Shown in pieces: positions 53,605 to 64,000 of a stretch of 64,000 bases of DNA (position 1 is its first letter; each line of letters opens with the position of its first letter). The notes under the pieces were generated by a model. The model searched no databases. It was not told where the DNA came from and worked only from the letters and a program-made list of their open reading frames with translations. A program made the translations under genes and the position numbers. The DNA is from Glebionis coronaria. Lineage: Eukaryota > Streptophyta > Magnoliopsida > Asterales > Asteraceae. Location: NCBI GenBank assembly GCA_025667525.1, contig CM046876.1, positions 22,593,224 to 22,657,223 on the forward strand, in the 5' to 3' direction.

Positions 53605-56600
53605 CTATTCTGCTGATTCTTCTGCCAACTCTTTGAGAGTTGCTGGAGAGAAAGATTTCATGCCAAGCTTGTCGATCAAAAACTCGATTCGTCCTCGATC
53701 TAAGGCTTTGGTGAACATATCTGCCAGCTGATACTCAGTGGTGACAAAATGCAGCTCGATCACTCCGTTCTCCACCTGCTCTTTAATGAAATGGTAGCGA
53801 ATGTCGATGTGCTTTGCCCGGGAGTGTTGAACGTAGTTGCAGCAAAGGGCAATGGCGCTCTTGTTGTCACAATACATTGGGATTTTATTAAATCCAAGAC
53901 CGTAGTCAGTTAGTTGTGATCTCATCCAAAGGACTTGAGCACAACAACCAGACATGGCAATGTATTCAGCCTCCGTGCTTGAAATTGCAACGCTTTTCTG
54001 CCTTTTTGAAGACCAACTAATCAATCTATCTCCAAGGAGTTGCACAGACCCAAAAGTGCTACGCCTCGTGTCTTGACATCCAGCATGATCGGCATCTGCG
54101 TATGATATTAAAGCAATGGAGGAATCTTTCGGATACCATAAACCACGATGAAGTGTTCCTTTGAGATACCGAAAGATCCTTTTAACTACATGTAGGTGCT
54201 TTTCGGTAGGCCGAGCCTGATACCGGGCACACATGCATACGACAAATTGCAAATCAAGCCTGCTAGCAGTCAGATAGAGAAGGGTGCCGATCATCCCACG
54301 GTAGAGTTTCGGATCGACAATAATCCCATTCCTATCTTCATCTAACTTGTATTTCTCCACCATTGGAGTGTCCACGGGGTCACAATTTTCAAAGTTATAT
54401 TTCTTTAAAGATTATAGAGAATATTTGGATTGATTAATAAAGATGCCTCTGGGATTCTGAGAAATTTGTAATCCTAAGAAAAATGAAATTTTTCCCATCA
54501 TTGACATCTGAAAGCGCGTGGACATTATCTTCTCAAAGCGCTTTGACAATTCTATGTTAGAGGCGGCAAATATTATATCATCAACATAAATTTGTACCAG
54601 AATCATGTCGTTGTCCTCCTTGAGAGTGAATAGAGTGGGGTCCACCTTGCCTTTGGAGAAGCCTTCCGAAATGAGATATGTTGAAAGGAGATCATACCAC
54701 GCGCGTGGATCTTGTTTCAACCCATAGAGAGCCTTCTTAAGCTTGTACACATGATTAGGAAACTCCGTGCTAACGAACCCATCCGGCTGACTAACATAGA
54801 CTTCTTCCCTTAGTTCACCGTTCAAAAATGCCGTCTTCACATCCATTTGATAGACGATCATGTTCATATGAGCAGCATACGCAAGGAATAGTCTAATAGC
54901 CTCCAATCTTGCAACAAGAGCAAAAGATTCTTCAAAGTCGATACCCAAGGCTTGTTTATATCCTCTAGCAACCAATCTAGCCTTATTCTTCAAGACTCCA
55001 CCCATCTCATCAAGTTTAACCTTATAAACCCACAACAAAGTAAGGATGTTAACCTTGTCAGGGAGAGGAACTAATTCCCATACTTCAAGTCTTTGGAATT
55101 CATTTAGTTCCTCTTGCATGGCTTCAATCCAAGATGATTGAGTCATAGCATGTTGCCAGTTTTTAGGTTCAACTTCGGAGAGAAATGCATCAAAATAGCA
55201 ATAGAGTGCACTCTCTTGTAATTGATGGCGTGTAGAGACTGGTCGATCGAGACCTCCAATAATATTCCTAATTGGGTGATATTTTGTCCATTTGGTGCTG
55301 TGATTTTCAATCCGAGGTGGTCTGGAGTGAACAATTGTAGGAGCTTCTTCTGAGGTAGGCGTGGCTGAAGGGTTTTCAGGTATCGGTATACCAAAGAAAG
55401 GAAGCTCTTGTAGGTGAGCATATTCCAAATCGTGATCAGTAGAATCCTCTTCCACATCAGTAGGCATAAGTAAGGATGAAGATTCAGGTGTAGTTTGAGA
55501 ATCACTTGGTAGAGGTGCATCTGGTTCAATGTTAATTGAAGATGCATTTGATAAAGCTTCATTAGCTTGAGCAACAACTTCAGGGATTGGAGCTATCACT
55601 ACAGGTGCTGGAACTTCATCATTTGGGGGATCAAAGAATTCATCAAACAACGGTTGAAATAATTTATCCCACTCGGGCCGTGTAGGTGGTAAAAATGATG
55701 TAGAAGTAGGATTATTGGGAACTAGTCCGGAACTAATAGCACCGGTTCCCATCTCATGAAGCGTGGGTTCAGAGCTGCGTTACTCAGAAGCCATCGCTGT
55801 CAGCTCATCGAAATCTGCGTCCATAGTTTCTATTATCTTACCAAGACGACGGTTGTAAATTCGGTATGCTTTCTTGGAGGGTGAGTAACCAATGAAAATA
55901 CCTATATCGGCTTTTGGTTGAAGTTTGCCCAAGTTCTCACTATTAATGTTTGGATAACAAAGAGCACCAAACACACGAAAGAAGGAAACATCGGGTTTAC
56001 GATCATGTAGAAGCTCGTAAGGTGTTTTTCCATGGCGTTTTCGAATGATAGAGCGGTTTTGGGTGAAACATGCAGTAGATACAGCTTCTGCCCACAAGAA
56101 TAATAGAGCGTTCGCATAAATCAGCATAGTCCTAGCAGCTTCCATAAGCGTACGATTCCGTCTTTCAACGACACCGTTTTGTTGTGGAGTACGTGCAGCG
56201 GATGTTTCATGTGAAATACCAACTTCTTCATAGTAATCACGAAGAGTCTGGTTGACGAACTCTGTTCCATTATCTGTACGAATTCGGCGGATAGTAGTAT
56301 TTAAACGTACCTGAATGAATTTCAGAAAAGTGATGATAGCCTTTGGTGCTTCATCCTTTGTACGTAGAAATCTAACCCATGTAAACCTGGAGAAATCATC
56401 CACAATAACAAGGATGAATTTCTTACCGCTCACACTTTCGGTTCGCATTGGCCCACAAAGATCCATATGCAAAAGATGAAGTTTTTCTTGATTGGTGTCT
56501 TCAGCTTTGGGCTTGTATGATTTCTTGGTGCTTTTCCCCCTTGAGCACGCGGAACATAAATGGTCCTTGTGAAATTTGAGCTTTGGAAGACCACGAACTA

Positions 56601-57066
56601 ATTCGTTTTTAGCCAAATGATTAATAGCATCAAAGTTGAGATGAGATAATCTGCGATGCCATAACCATGACTTGGTCTTAGATGCTTTAGAGAGAAGACA
56701 TACTGGAGAGGCGGCCATCATGTATTGTAAGGACAAAGTATAAAGATTTGCACCACGAGACCCCTTCAACAAGTCTTTTCCTTCCAAATTGCGGATGAAA
56801 CAAGTGTGTTGTCGAAAAGCAACCTCTAGGTTGGAATCACAGAACTGTCCTACTGAGAATAAATTATGACCAAGACCTTCTACATAGTATACCCTTGAAA
56901 TCGTGACATTTCCAATCTGATATTCACCATACCCCATTATCTTTGCAATATGATCATTACCGAATTTTATCGTTCCAAGAAACATGCTGACGAAATTTCG
57001 GAGCATCGAGCGATCTCCGGTCATATGCTTTGAGCAACCGGAGTCCAAATACCAGAGGATGATTTG
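53605..57066 (-). pseudogene. copia pol: protease, integrase, reverse transcriptase, RNase H
   Basis: Protease active site LDSGCSKHMTG at about 57050-57020. GAG-pre-integrase and zinc-finger segment WHRRLSHLNFDAINHL ... CSACSRGKSTKKS. Integrase catalytic Asp in HMDLCGPM, Asp in RTDNGTEFVNQ and Glu in PQQNGVVERRNRTLMEAA. RT blocks [42 protein letters not shown] and the catalytic YVDD at 54588-54577. RNase H begins SYADADHAG and continues [23 protein letters not shown] and HIDIRYHFI to the stop at 53605. Two in-frame TAA codons (55782-55780, 54414-54412) look like single substitutions, and a one-base shift near 57060 separates pol from the upstream frame. Confidence 0.95.
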
Positions 57067-59321
57067 GACCGCCTGAAAATATCACCAGACGAAGACAATG
57101 TATAGGTTTCGGAATCTGAGTGTTCGTTGTTATTAGCAGGTACAGATTTAATGATCTTAGATTTGCTAACTTTAGGTTTCTTAGATTTCCTAACCTTCTT
57201 CCTAGTTGGTGGTGTAGATTCAAGTTGGCTTAAATCCTGAGGTATTTCTTCACTGATAGGCACTATAGTGGGGGCTGACCTAATTAAAGGGCGCGGTTTC
57301 CATACTTTAGTGCTAGTGTGCCTAACTAAAGGACGCTGAGACCTAACTTCAATGGATGCATTCCTAGTTAAAGGGCACATTTTTCCATCTAATGTAAAGG
57401 TCCTACCAGTGGGACGCCATTGCCATCCAACTTGGGCACGAGTTCTACCAGTTGGCTTCCATTTAAGATCATTCCTAATGGCATTCATTTCATTCACATG
57501 ATCAATAAGACACAAATCATGACGTTGGGAAAACATGCATTCATTACAATTCCAACATTTCAAATTAGAATTCACAAATGGTTTAGACTTCTGCACAAGC
57601 GCAGAGCTTTTAGTCTTAGCAACATGATTCTTTTTATTTAAATCTGAAATAACATTCCTAGAGTGAGCTTCTACTTTCTTCTTGATGGTACTACTAGTGG
57701 AGGGTTTGATCTTATTTTTCTTGAGTGGCGATCCTTTAGCCCTAGTAGACTCTTTTACTCTTGTAGAAGGCAAAGTGGGAATATTAGCAACAGATTTTAA
57801 CGGTGCCTTAGTTGATGGTACCAAAGACGGTTTTGCTCCTAGGGTCTTGTTGAATGGAGTTAACGCAATGGGTCGATTAGTGAGTAGTGCAGAACCAGGT
57901 TTTCCTATGTATTGCAAATATGCTAAGCAATATTGAACTCGTTGAATATATTCATGAGCTGAATAATAGTAGCTGCTTGAGGGATCTAACGCATACAAAT
58001 CATCTAAGATATCCCTAACAAGATCTACATGCTTAATTGCATTCCTCATATAATCATCGTAGGTAATCGGGTTTTTCTTATGGAGCGGGTTCTTATAAAG
58101 CACTACTGAATTGGTTGTTGGAGCACTAGAGGACGGTGCAGAGTTGGTAGCTAAGTTATTAACAACTTCTTGTCGGGTGAGAAGAAGTGTCTCCTTTAAC
58201 TCGGCCAAAACCATGTTTTTGTCAATGAGCTGGATGTTTAAGTCAGAGATTTCCTCACACTTTTGGTTCAGTTGTTCAACATAAGATTGTTGCTGTGCGG
58301 CATTAAAAGCTAAGCGTTCTTCTATTGAACCATAAAGAGCGGATAGTCCCTGTCTTGCCCGATCCATCTCCCCTAGAATAGACGAAAGTCTAATTTCTAA
58401 GTCCTGGTTTTTAGACTCTGCAGCCTCTAGTTTCAATTTTAGTGTTTCATTTGATGACACATCTCTCTTTAATCTCATCATCTCTTCCTCTAATGCCTTA
58501 ACTATCTCAATCATCTTGTCACTCGTCTCAACACTGTTTTCACAACCATTTGTTATCAAAAGATCCTCATTTTGAGTTTGTTGTTTTAATTCTAAAGATA
58601 TACAATGTTGTTCAAGTTGATTAAAGCGTGTTATAAGTAAATTGTAAGAATCTTGAAGCTTTAAAAATTCAGCGTTAGACTCGTGACAAGAATGATTATC
58701 TACCTCATTTACAGTATCAGCAACATTTATAGAGAGATCACACACATCATCACATATATTCACAACATCACATTTAATCATAGCGGATGTAAGCTCATTC
58801 GAATAATTAACATTTACAGTAGTAAGCACATCACACGAAATTACTTGGGACAAGAATCGGTCATATTCGGATAAAATCTTTTCCTTTTCAATTAATTGTA
58901 GTTCGTAAGCGGTGTCCATTTCATAAAACACTTTTTGAACTTCTGCAATTTCAAACTCGAGATTTTCCGAAAGAGAAGCAAAACTTCCTTTTAGACTTTC
59001 GACAAACGGATTGATCTCATTCTTAAACACCTCGTTCATGTGTTCGAAAGCCCATTCTCCGGCGTTTAGGCCATTTGAAGTCGTACATTCCAGAATGACC
59101 TTGTCAAAACTAGCAAAGTATTGATTAATCTCTTGCAAGTTTAACCATACAGTGCTAACAGGTGGAAGATCCTTTGGAATTTCCTTAGGTCCTTCCATTT
59201 TGACAAGTGTAGGAAGTGTACTAGGGTTTTCTTCATTTAACATGTAGGTTGGTGCTGTGATGAGATCTTTATCCATATGGAAGCGAATTCTAAAGTCCGT
59301 TTTTGCAAGCTCCTGATTCAT
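57021..59321 (-). pseudogene. Long gag-pol spacer with coiled coils and W(K/R)PTGRT repeats
   Basis: 766 open codons between gag and protease. N-terminal LDLPPVSTVWLNLQEINQYF-like and coiled-coil-prone segments (YNLLITRFNQLEQHCISLE, LEEEMMRLKRDV, ESKNQDLEIRL), then Lys/Ser-rich linkers (STRVKESTRAKGS), a single CWNCNECMF, and the repeated KWKPTGRTRAQVGWQWRPTG motif. The PTGRT repeats are typical of this Asteraceae copia group. No enzymatic domain is seen; it probably belongs to an extended Gag. One frameshift near 59330-59400 separates it from gag. Confidence 0.75.
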
Positions 59322-59518
59322 TTTAAAATAATCACACTGGGATATTTTGCAAAATTGTATGACCGATTCTCATCAACTAGATCCTTATTTGTGCGATCCT
59401 CGAAAGTAACAATCGGATCTAAGACCAATCCTAATTGGGTTGCATTATAAAGTCTTGGACTATGGATAAGAGCTTGTCTTGCATACCGTGGGTTAGGGGG
59501 AAGGCCTTTTTGACGCGA

Positions 59519-61891
59519 TTAGTTAAATTCTCTAAACGAAGCATCAAATAAGTGCACTAGTTGAGAGGTAGCGTATTGTCTTAAAAGCAAATAATCTAAA
59601 CTTCTAATCTTATTAGCTGCATTAATTTCTATTTCATTCTTTTTAGACTCGAGTAACTCAAAATCCGTTTGAAGTTTATGAAAATTAGTGACCACTAACT
59701 CTTTTTCTTTAAGTTCGTTGGAAAGATCTGCTCTTAAGGTTTCAATTTCTTGCAAATGACCCATTTGTTTGTTTCGAAAATGATCATATTAGAGATTTGT
59801 TAGAACATTGGACGAAGGAACTAATTCCAAAGTTTGAACTTTTTCGTTGCACAAAGCAAGCTCAGCAGACAAATTCTTATTCTTAGCTAGGGTTTCTAAG
59901 AGTGCAGTGTTCATTTGGCTAAGTAATGTAGCAGGAACCATGACCAAATCTTGTTGAGCAGGAATATGCGTATGTGAAATAGCTCCCGGTTGTGATTCAC
60001 TCAAAGTCTGGGGACTCACATTGATATTACTATCATTGATTGTCTCCTCATTTGAAAGACTCAGCACCGAAGACTCATTCGGATCAGCACCCTCTTGCCC
60101 AACTTGATGTGGTTGAATACTAGTATCAGTGGTATTATCAGTGGTATTAGTAAGTACCTCAGATATTTTTTCTGGCCCAAAGCTAGAGATAGTTGCCATA
60201 AGAGCTGCCTGAGCAGATTGAAATTCATCACAGTCTGAATCGTAAGCATCCAGATCATCTGCTTGGTATGCTGCATTCTGTGTAGTGACAACTTCTTGTT
60301 CAGCAATCCCTGGATCAGCAAGAAATGCAAGCTCCTCTTCATCAAGTTCCTGTCCTTGTGCCTGAGCGTTCACCAAATAAATCTTCTCTGCAAACCATTG
60401 ACCATCCCTTCTCCTCTTGGGTTTTGTGCAATCCCTGGACATGTGACCTTCTTCCTTACAGTTGTAGCATGTAATCATTCTCAACTTGCCTGTGGAATTA
60501 GCCCGTGGAGGAGTGTTGACCATTGGAGCAGGATTGACCGTGTGTACATTGGTGGTTGATGTAGTGGGTCTCCGCTGATAAGGTTGAATAGGTTGAACCA
60601 TTACCCTGTCATTCTCAATAGTAGCTTATTGTCGAGAATTGGAGGAATTCATCAGCTGATTGTTAGTAGGAGCTGGTCCTCTAAATCCTCGTTTGCTCAA
60701 TGTCCTTGTGAGATAAGAAGACATAGTGGCTAACACTTCAACTGGGTCAGTTCCTTGTTTGAATTCAGGAATGAGGACTTCATCATTATCACAATACATT
60801 GCTTGGTCTTGTTGAGCTGCATAAGCACCAGAAGGAATACTCATGTGGTCAGAGTAGCTTGATGGATATGCTGCATTTTCTTGATAAGAAGAATATGATG
60901 ACTGAGCATAAGGTGCAATGCTTGCTGGTGAATATGGGTGTGGTTGTGAGGCATATTGTGATGCTTGTGATTCTCTCTGAGACGAAGGTGCATTAAACCG
61001 ATATTGTTGCTGATGTGAGGTGGGTGGTTGCGGCATAATCGAATATTGGGGGAAGCTTGGAGTCAGGTACGGTGATGGGTGATAAGCTTGGTGTCCCATG
61101 ATATAAGGAGTGTTGTTATATGACAAGGTTGGTTGATTAGCCATCAGTGCCAGAGAATCAGGGTACATACCTCGAGGTGAACGATGCATGATCACGTGTT
61201 TCTCATGCTGTTGAAGAAAAGCATAGAGTTGATCCAAACTGCACTTATGCAAATCCCTGGTTAACTTAACATCGGTAATATACTCACCCTATTCAGCTTG
61301 AGGTAGAGTATTCAAAAACTTGGTGTTAACCTGGAATGGAGCAATCACGAGATTGTATACATTCAAATCATTCATTAGAGTAGTGAATCTGAAGTAATAG
61401 TCGTGAAGCGTTTCCCCTGGGCTGTACGTGAACCTATCAAACAGATCATACAACTGACATTCCCGTTCCTATTTTGTAAGAGACGTACCTTGTAGCAAAA
61501 CCTTTAGACGTTCCCATAAATCCTTTGCAACCGTATATTGACTCACCATTCGATAGATGTCATGTGGAAGAGCTTGGAGAATGGTTTGAAGAGCCTTTTC
61601 GTCTGCATTAGCAATAAGTTGTTGAGATGGTGTAAGTTCTTCAAACTCCCGTGGTCGAGTCACATTGTTAACAACGATGGTACCATAATCAAGTGGACCA
61701 TTTAGAATTGACTTGACCATAAGCCTCTCATATGTCGGTTTTCCCTTAATGTATGACATCATACGGCCTTGCCATGCTTCAAAGACTTCTTTAATGAGCA
61801 TTGGAGGGCGATTATCTGTTCCCGTAATGACGGAAATATCCGTAAGTGATGTCATTTGAGGCATTAATGAATTCGGATTCATTTTGATCAC
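59519..61891 (-). pseudogene. copia gag with CCHC zinc knuckle, several stops
   Basis: One continuous frame of 791 codons, interrupted by TAG (61471-61469), TAG (61291-61289), TAA (60628-60626) and TAA (59791-59789). The capsid part reads FEAWQGRMMSYIKGKPTYER, LQALPHDIYRMVSQYTVAKD, LWERLKVLLQGTSLTK, then ECQLYDLFDRFTYSPGETLH and LDQLYAFLQQHEKHVIM. A Tyr/Gln/Ser/Pro-rich linker follows, then the zinc knuckle CYNCKEEGHMSRDC (CX2CX4HX4C), an acidic segment and a coiled coil (ETLRADLSNELKEKELVV). The usual copia Gag is shorter; the extended C-terminal part leads into the spacer frame. Confidence 0.88.
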
Positions 61892-62039
61892 AAAAGATTA
61901 TCAAAGATGATCGAACAATGAAATAAGGTTATGAGTTTTTTGTGTTGTTATCTTGTTGTTGTGTTTGCTTTTATAATTTACCAAATTACCAAATTAATTG
62001 CCAAATAGAAGAAATCCCCTAAGTATCTAAAAACATGTT

Positions 62040-62420
62040 CTATCGAAATGTTCTTTTTGTCGGAATACCCAGATCGGAATATCTCACTATCGAAATGCTT
62101 AGATCGTAATGCAAGGCTGTCGGAATGATTTCAGATCGCAAAGCTCAGATCGCAATGTAACTTTGTCGGAATGATGACGGTATCGGAATGCCTAGATCGT
62201 AATGCAATGCTGTCGAAATGTTCAGATCGCAAAGCCTGTCGGAATACTCAGATCGCAAAGCCTATCGGAATGATTCAGATCGGAATGCTCAGATCGCAAA
62301 GTAGCTGACAAAATTTAAGCAGAGTAACGACTTAAAAAAACTTCCTTATACCCGTCGGAATCCCAGATCGCAAAGTACGATCGGAATGTCCAGATCGGAA
62401 TAAGTAATGAAATCCACGTA
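62040..62420. repeat. TCGNAATG / TCGCAAAG motif array in copia leader
   Basis: About 20 words of the form AT(C)CGGAATG, AGATCGCAAAG, TGTCGGAATG and GATCGTAATG in 380 bp, irregularly spaced, about 340-720 nt downstream of the PBS. Same core as the 13-bp minisatellite at 51895-52320 of the same element. Confidence 0.85.
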
Positions 62421-62747
62421 TCGCAATGTAGAACCAAAACCCTTTCCGATGGTGATGGTTATTGCGATGGAAGCCCACTTTTCAATTGTACTTTCCGATG
62501 GAGATTTCTGCTTGAATTTCGGAATGAAGAACACAAGACCTTTTTGCACTTTTGATCCAAGAAAAATGATGTTTTAACGAAAACCAAGATACCAAGAACA
62601 GTTTAACACGAATCCCTATGTTACACTACTATAAACTACGATCAAACACCAAAAAATTTTGAAGATTCGGCAAAAAACAAACCAACACTCTACGAAATGT
62701 TTAGAAAACAAAACGCAACACAAAAACAAACCTATATCTCATCCCAT

Positions 62748-62760
62748 GCTCTTGATACCA
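62748..62760 (-). other. Primer-binding site of copia element
   Basis: TGGTATCAAGAGC on the minus strand, two bases from the 5' LTR end. It matches initiator-Met tRNA with one additional A, as in the copia fragment at 4987-5000. Confidence 0.85.
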
Positions 62761-62762
62761 AT

Positions 62763-63064
62763 TGAAGAATATTGATAATCTTTATGAGACAATGGGGGTT
62801 GATGTTTTCTAGAGAGAGAAACTTAGAGAGAGAAATGAAAGAACTTTTCTATATTGAACATGTAAAATGAAAACAACCAACACCTCTTTCCATGGTGGAA
62901 AGAGGCTTAAATACCCCAAGTCCTTAATGGACTTGGGCTTCCGGCCCATGAACATGCTCATGGGTCGGGCTATTTAATAAATGACAAATAACATTACTAC
63001 GAGCCTATAACTACATTGTTGGAGTGACCGAGACTTTCTATATACGTAAAACGTATTTCCAACA
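62763..63064 (-). repeat. 5' LTR of copia element
   Basis: 302 bp with TG/CA ends (TGTTGGAAATACG ... ATATTCTTCA on the minus strand). TATTTAAG near 62914-62905 is the likely TATA box. Confidence 0.92.
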
Positions 63065-63198
63065 CGGTCTTATCAAAAACTCGTCGATTATGCTTAATAG
63101 GACCGGACCGGACCGAAGACCGAACCGGACCGGACTGAACCGGACCATTTCGGTCCTCGGTCCGGTCCGGTCCGGTCCGGACCTGTTGCTCAGCCCTA

Positions 63199-63371
63199 CA
63201 CACAATGACATGTAATGTTTATGATTGGATGTTTATAAGAGAGAAGATTTAAAAGTAACAGAATGAATACCACTAATTAAATTATATGTCATTATATGTC
63301 GTTATGTAAAACTTTTTTTGTAAAATGTGTGTGGTTCTAGCATTCCTCTATTCCTAAAACATTTTTATTTT
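63199..63371. other. Noncoding flank
   Basis: AT-rich with TATATGTC(A/G)TTAT repeated twice near 63283-63305; nothing else seen. Confidence 0.35.
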
Positions 63372-63515
63372 GAGAAGGGATATGATTTGCACACTCTCAA
63401 AATTGATTGGAATATTTCAAAACACGCATTAAATTGTTGTACTGTAAACGCATACTGCAGTAATTTATACATTTAAGTGTCCCAATCAATTTTAAGAGTG
63501 TGCCAATCACTTCTC
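63372..63515. mobile_element. MITE, 144 bp, with ~35-bp inverted ends
   Basis: GAGAAG...TGATTTGCACACTCTCAAA...ATTGATTGG on the left pairs with CCAATCAATTTTAAGAGTGT...CAATCACTTCTC on the right. TTTT on both sides. Interior contains ACTGCAGTA. Nearly the whole element can fold into one hairpin. Confidence 0.75.
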
Positions 63516-64000
63516 TTTTAAGAAATATTTAAATTTATTCTTTTAAAACAAGATTCACATTGGATGAAAAACAAACGGACAACTGATACGGTTAGCTTTT
63601 TTTTTTATTATTATAAAAACAACGTTCATGAACTTAGATGTTATAATATTATTGTTTAAAACTTTTTAAATTTTGACTAACTCCATCACTTTAAGTGTAG
63701 AAAAATCAAATGTATCAAACAAGATAAAATGTTACATTTATCTTGAATTGAAACTGACAAGGTAAAAATCCTACACTTGCAAAAGCAAAATTGTTTGGGC
63801 CAAAAACTTGCGTTTTGTTAAGTGTGGCCCATATAAGTATTATCCAAGCAATAAAACTAGTACTGCTATTGAAAGATTTGGACCACTGTTGGGCTACTTG
63901 TTCACTGTAGCTTAGTTTTTTTTTTTTTTTTTTTTTTTTTTAGTAACCGTGTTTTCTGACTCATTGGCCGACTAATCCACGGGGTTTAAGCCCACTGCCA
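63516..64000. other. Noncoding stretch to window end
   Basis: Homopolymer T tract at 63917-63942; no gene or element identified. Confidence 0.35.

Larger units (their letters stand above)
44339..63064 (-). mobile_element. 18.7-kb Ty1-copia retrotransposon with additional 3' ORF
   Basis: LTRs of 302 bp at 62763-63064 (5') and 44339-44640 (3'), about four mismatches apart, so fairly young. PBS TGGTATCAAGAGC (62760-62748) and PPT TTTAGGGGGAGAT (44653-44641) on the minus strand. Order from the 5' end: repeat-rich leader, gag with zinc knuckle, a very long coiled-coil spacer, protease, integrase, RT, RNase H, a 13-bp minisatellite, a small ORF, a ~1,430-codon ORF, a long 3' region with tandem repeats, PPT, 3' LTR. 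PR-IN-RT-RH order makes it Ty1-copia. About a dozen stops or shifts break the frames, so this copy is not autonomous. Confidence 0.95.
44216..63198. mobile_element. GC-rich hAT-type MITE split by the copia insertion
   Basis: Left part 44216-44338 begins AGGGGTGAGCA; right part 63065-63198 ends TGCTCAGCCCT. These are inverted termini of one element. Both halves are dense in GGACCGGACC and CGGTCCTCGGTCCGG words. The copia element lies in between with its near-TSD (TGGTC and CGGTC). Short frames in the right half are artefacts of the repeats. Flanks TACACAAT and TACACACA may be the degraded 8-bp TSD. Confidence 0.7.

Noticed and set aside
53206..53616. 136-codon plus-strand ORF with hydrophobic C-terminus
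   Set aside because: Hydrophobic part is the translation of T-rich tandem repeats in the copia spacer; opposite to the element's sense.
62997..63215. Arg/Gly/Pro-rich frames near 63000-63215
   Set aside because: They arise from the GGACCGG words of the MITE on both strands; no start context or conservation.

Overview
The window is nuclear DNA from a eudicot, most likely an Asteraceae species. The pointers are the mix of Athila/Tat Ty3-gypsy elements, Ty1-copia elements with a very long gag spacer and an additional 3' reading frame of a kind common in daisy-family genomes, a LINE fragment, Stowaway and hAT-type MITEs, and one intron-containing plant gene. Apart from that gene (a COR413 cold-regulated membrane protein, minus strand, 20931-22964) almost everything is transposable-element sequence, much of it nested. 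The family assignment is inferred from remembered sequence features; no search was run.

Layout. 1 to ~4560: 3' end of an Athila/Tat-like gypsy element (+), with its 3' LTR from 2706 and a striking GATC-motif array. ~4590-5336: leader, primer-binding site and LTR of a copia element (-). 5337-11035: collapsed LTRs of a large non-autonomous LTR element, into which a short non-autonomous element (5537-8775, three LTRs, perfect 5-bp TSD AAACC) and a diverged relative (9905-10658) inserted. 11036 to ~16235: decayed Athila pol, 3'UTR and LTR (+). 16285-19132: LINE ORF1 scrap and three MITEs. 19133-23050: COR413 gene with 3' flank and promoter; its first intron has a partial duplication of exon 2 and a MITE. 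23500-30500: low gene density, with a MITE, a PIF/Harbinger transposase remnant, a Stowaway MITE, a truncated retroposon with TSD and a small candidate ORF with its own TATA box. ~30560-43950: a Tat-type gypsy element (+) whose gag is interrupted by a 9.6-kb non-autonomous LTR element (31967-41538, minus, TSD GGATA) with three own reading frames and no pol. 44216-63198: a GC-rich hAT-type MITE interrupted by an 18.7-kb Ty1-copia element (44339-63064, minus) with only 302-bp LTRs, a decayed gag-pol and a ~1,430-codon additional ORF between pol and the 3' LTR. 63199-64000: one more MITE, otherwise nothing recognised.

The most interesting pattern is not one gene. At least seven different LTR retroelements here each carry, in promoter (U3), U5 or leader, an array of a short motif private to that element: GCGATC, CGCTGA, AAGCATTG, a GGTTCCTTATCGATAAGG palindrome, GTGCGGCGCACA, AGCGGATC and TCGNAATG. 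Two related short elements share LTR flanks but have different arrays at the same place, and in the 9.6-kb element every ORF is preceded by a copy of the palindrome. By analogy with VANC proteins of Arabidopsis VANDAL transposons, which bind family-specific short motif arrays to counter silencing, these arrays together with the additional ORFs are candidates for element-specific cis/trans systems. That is inference. The arrays and their placement are directly visible.
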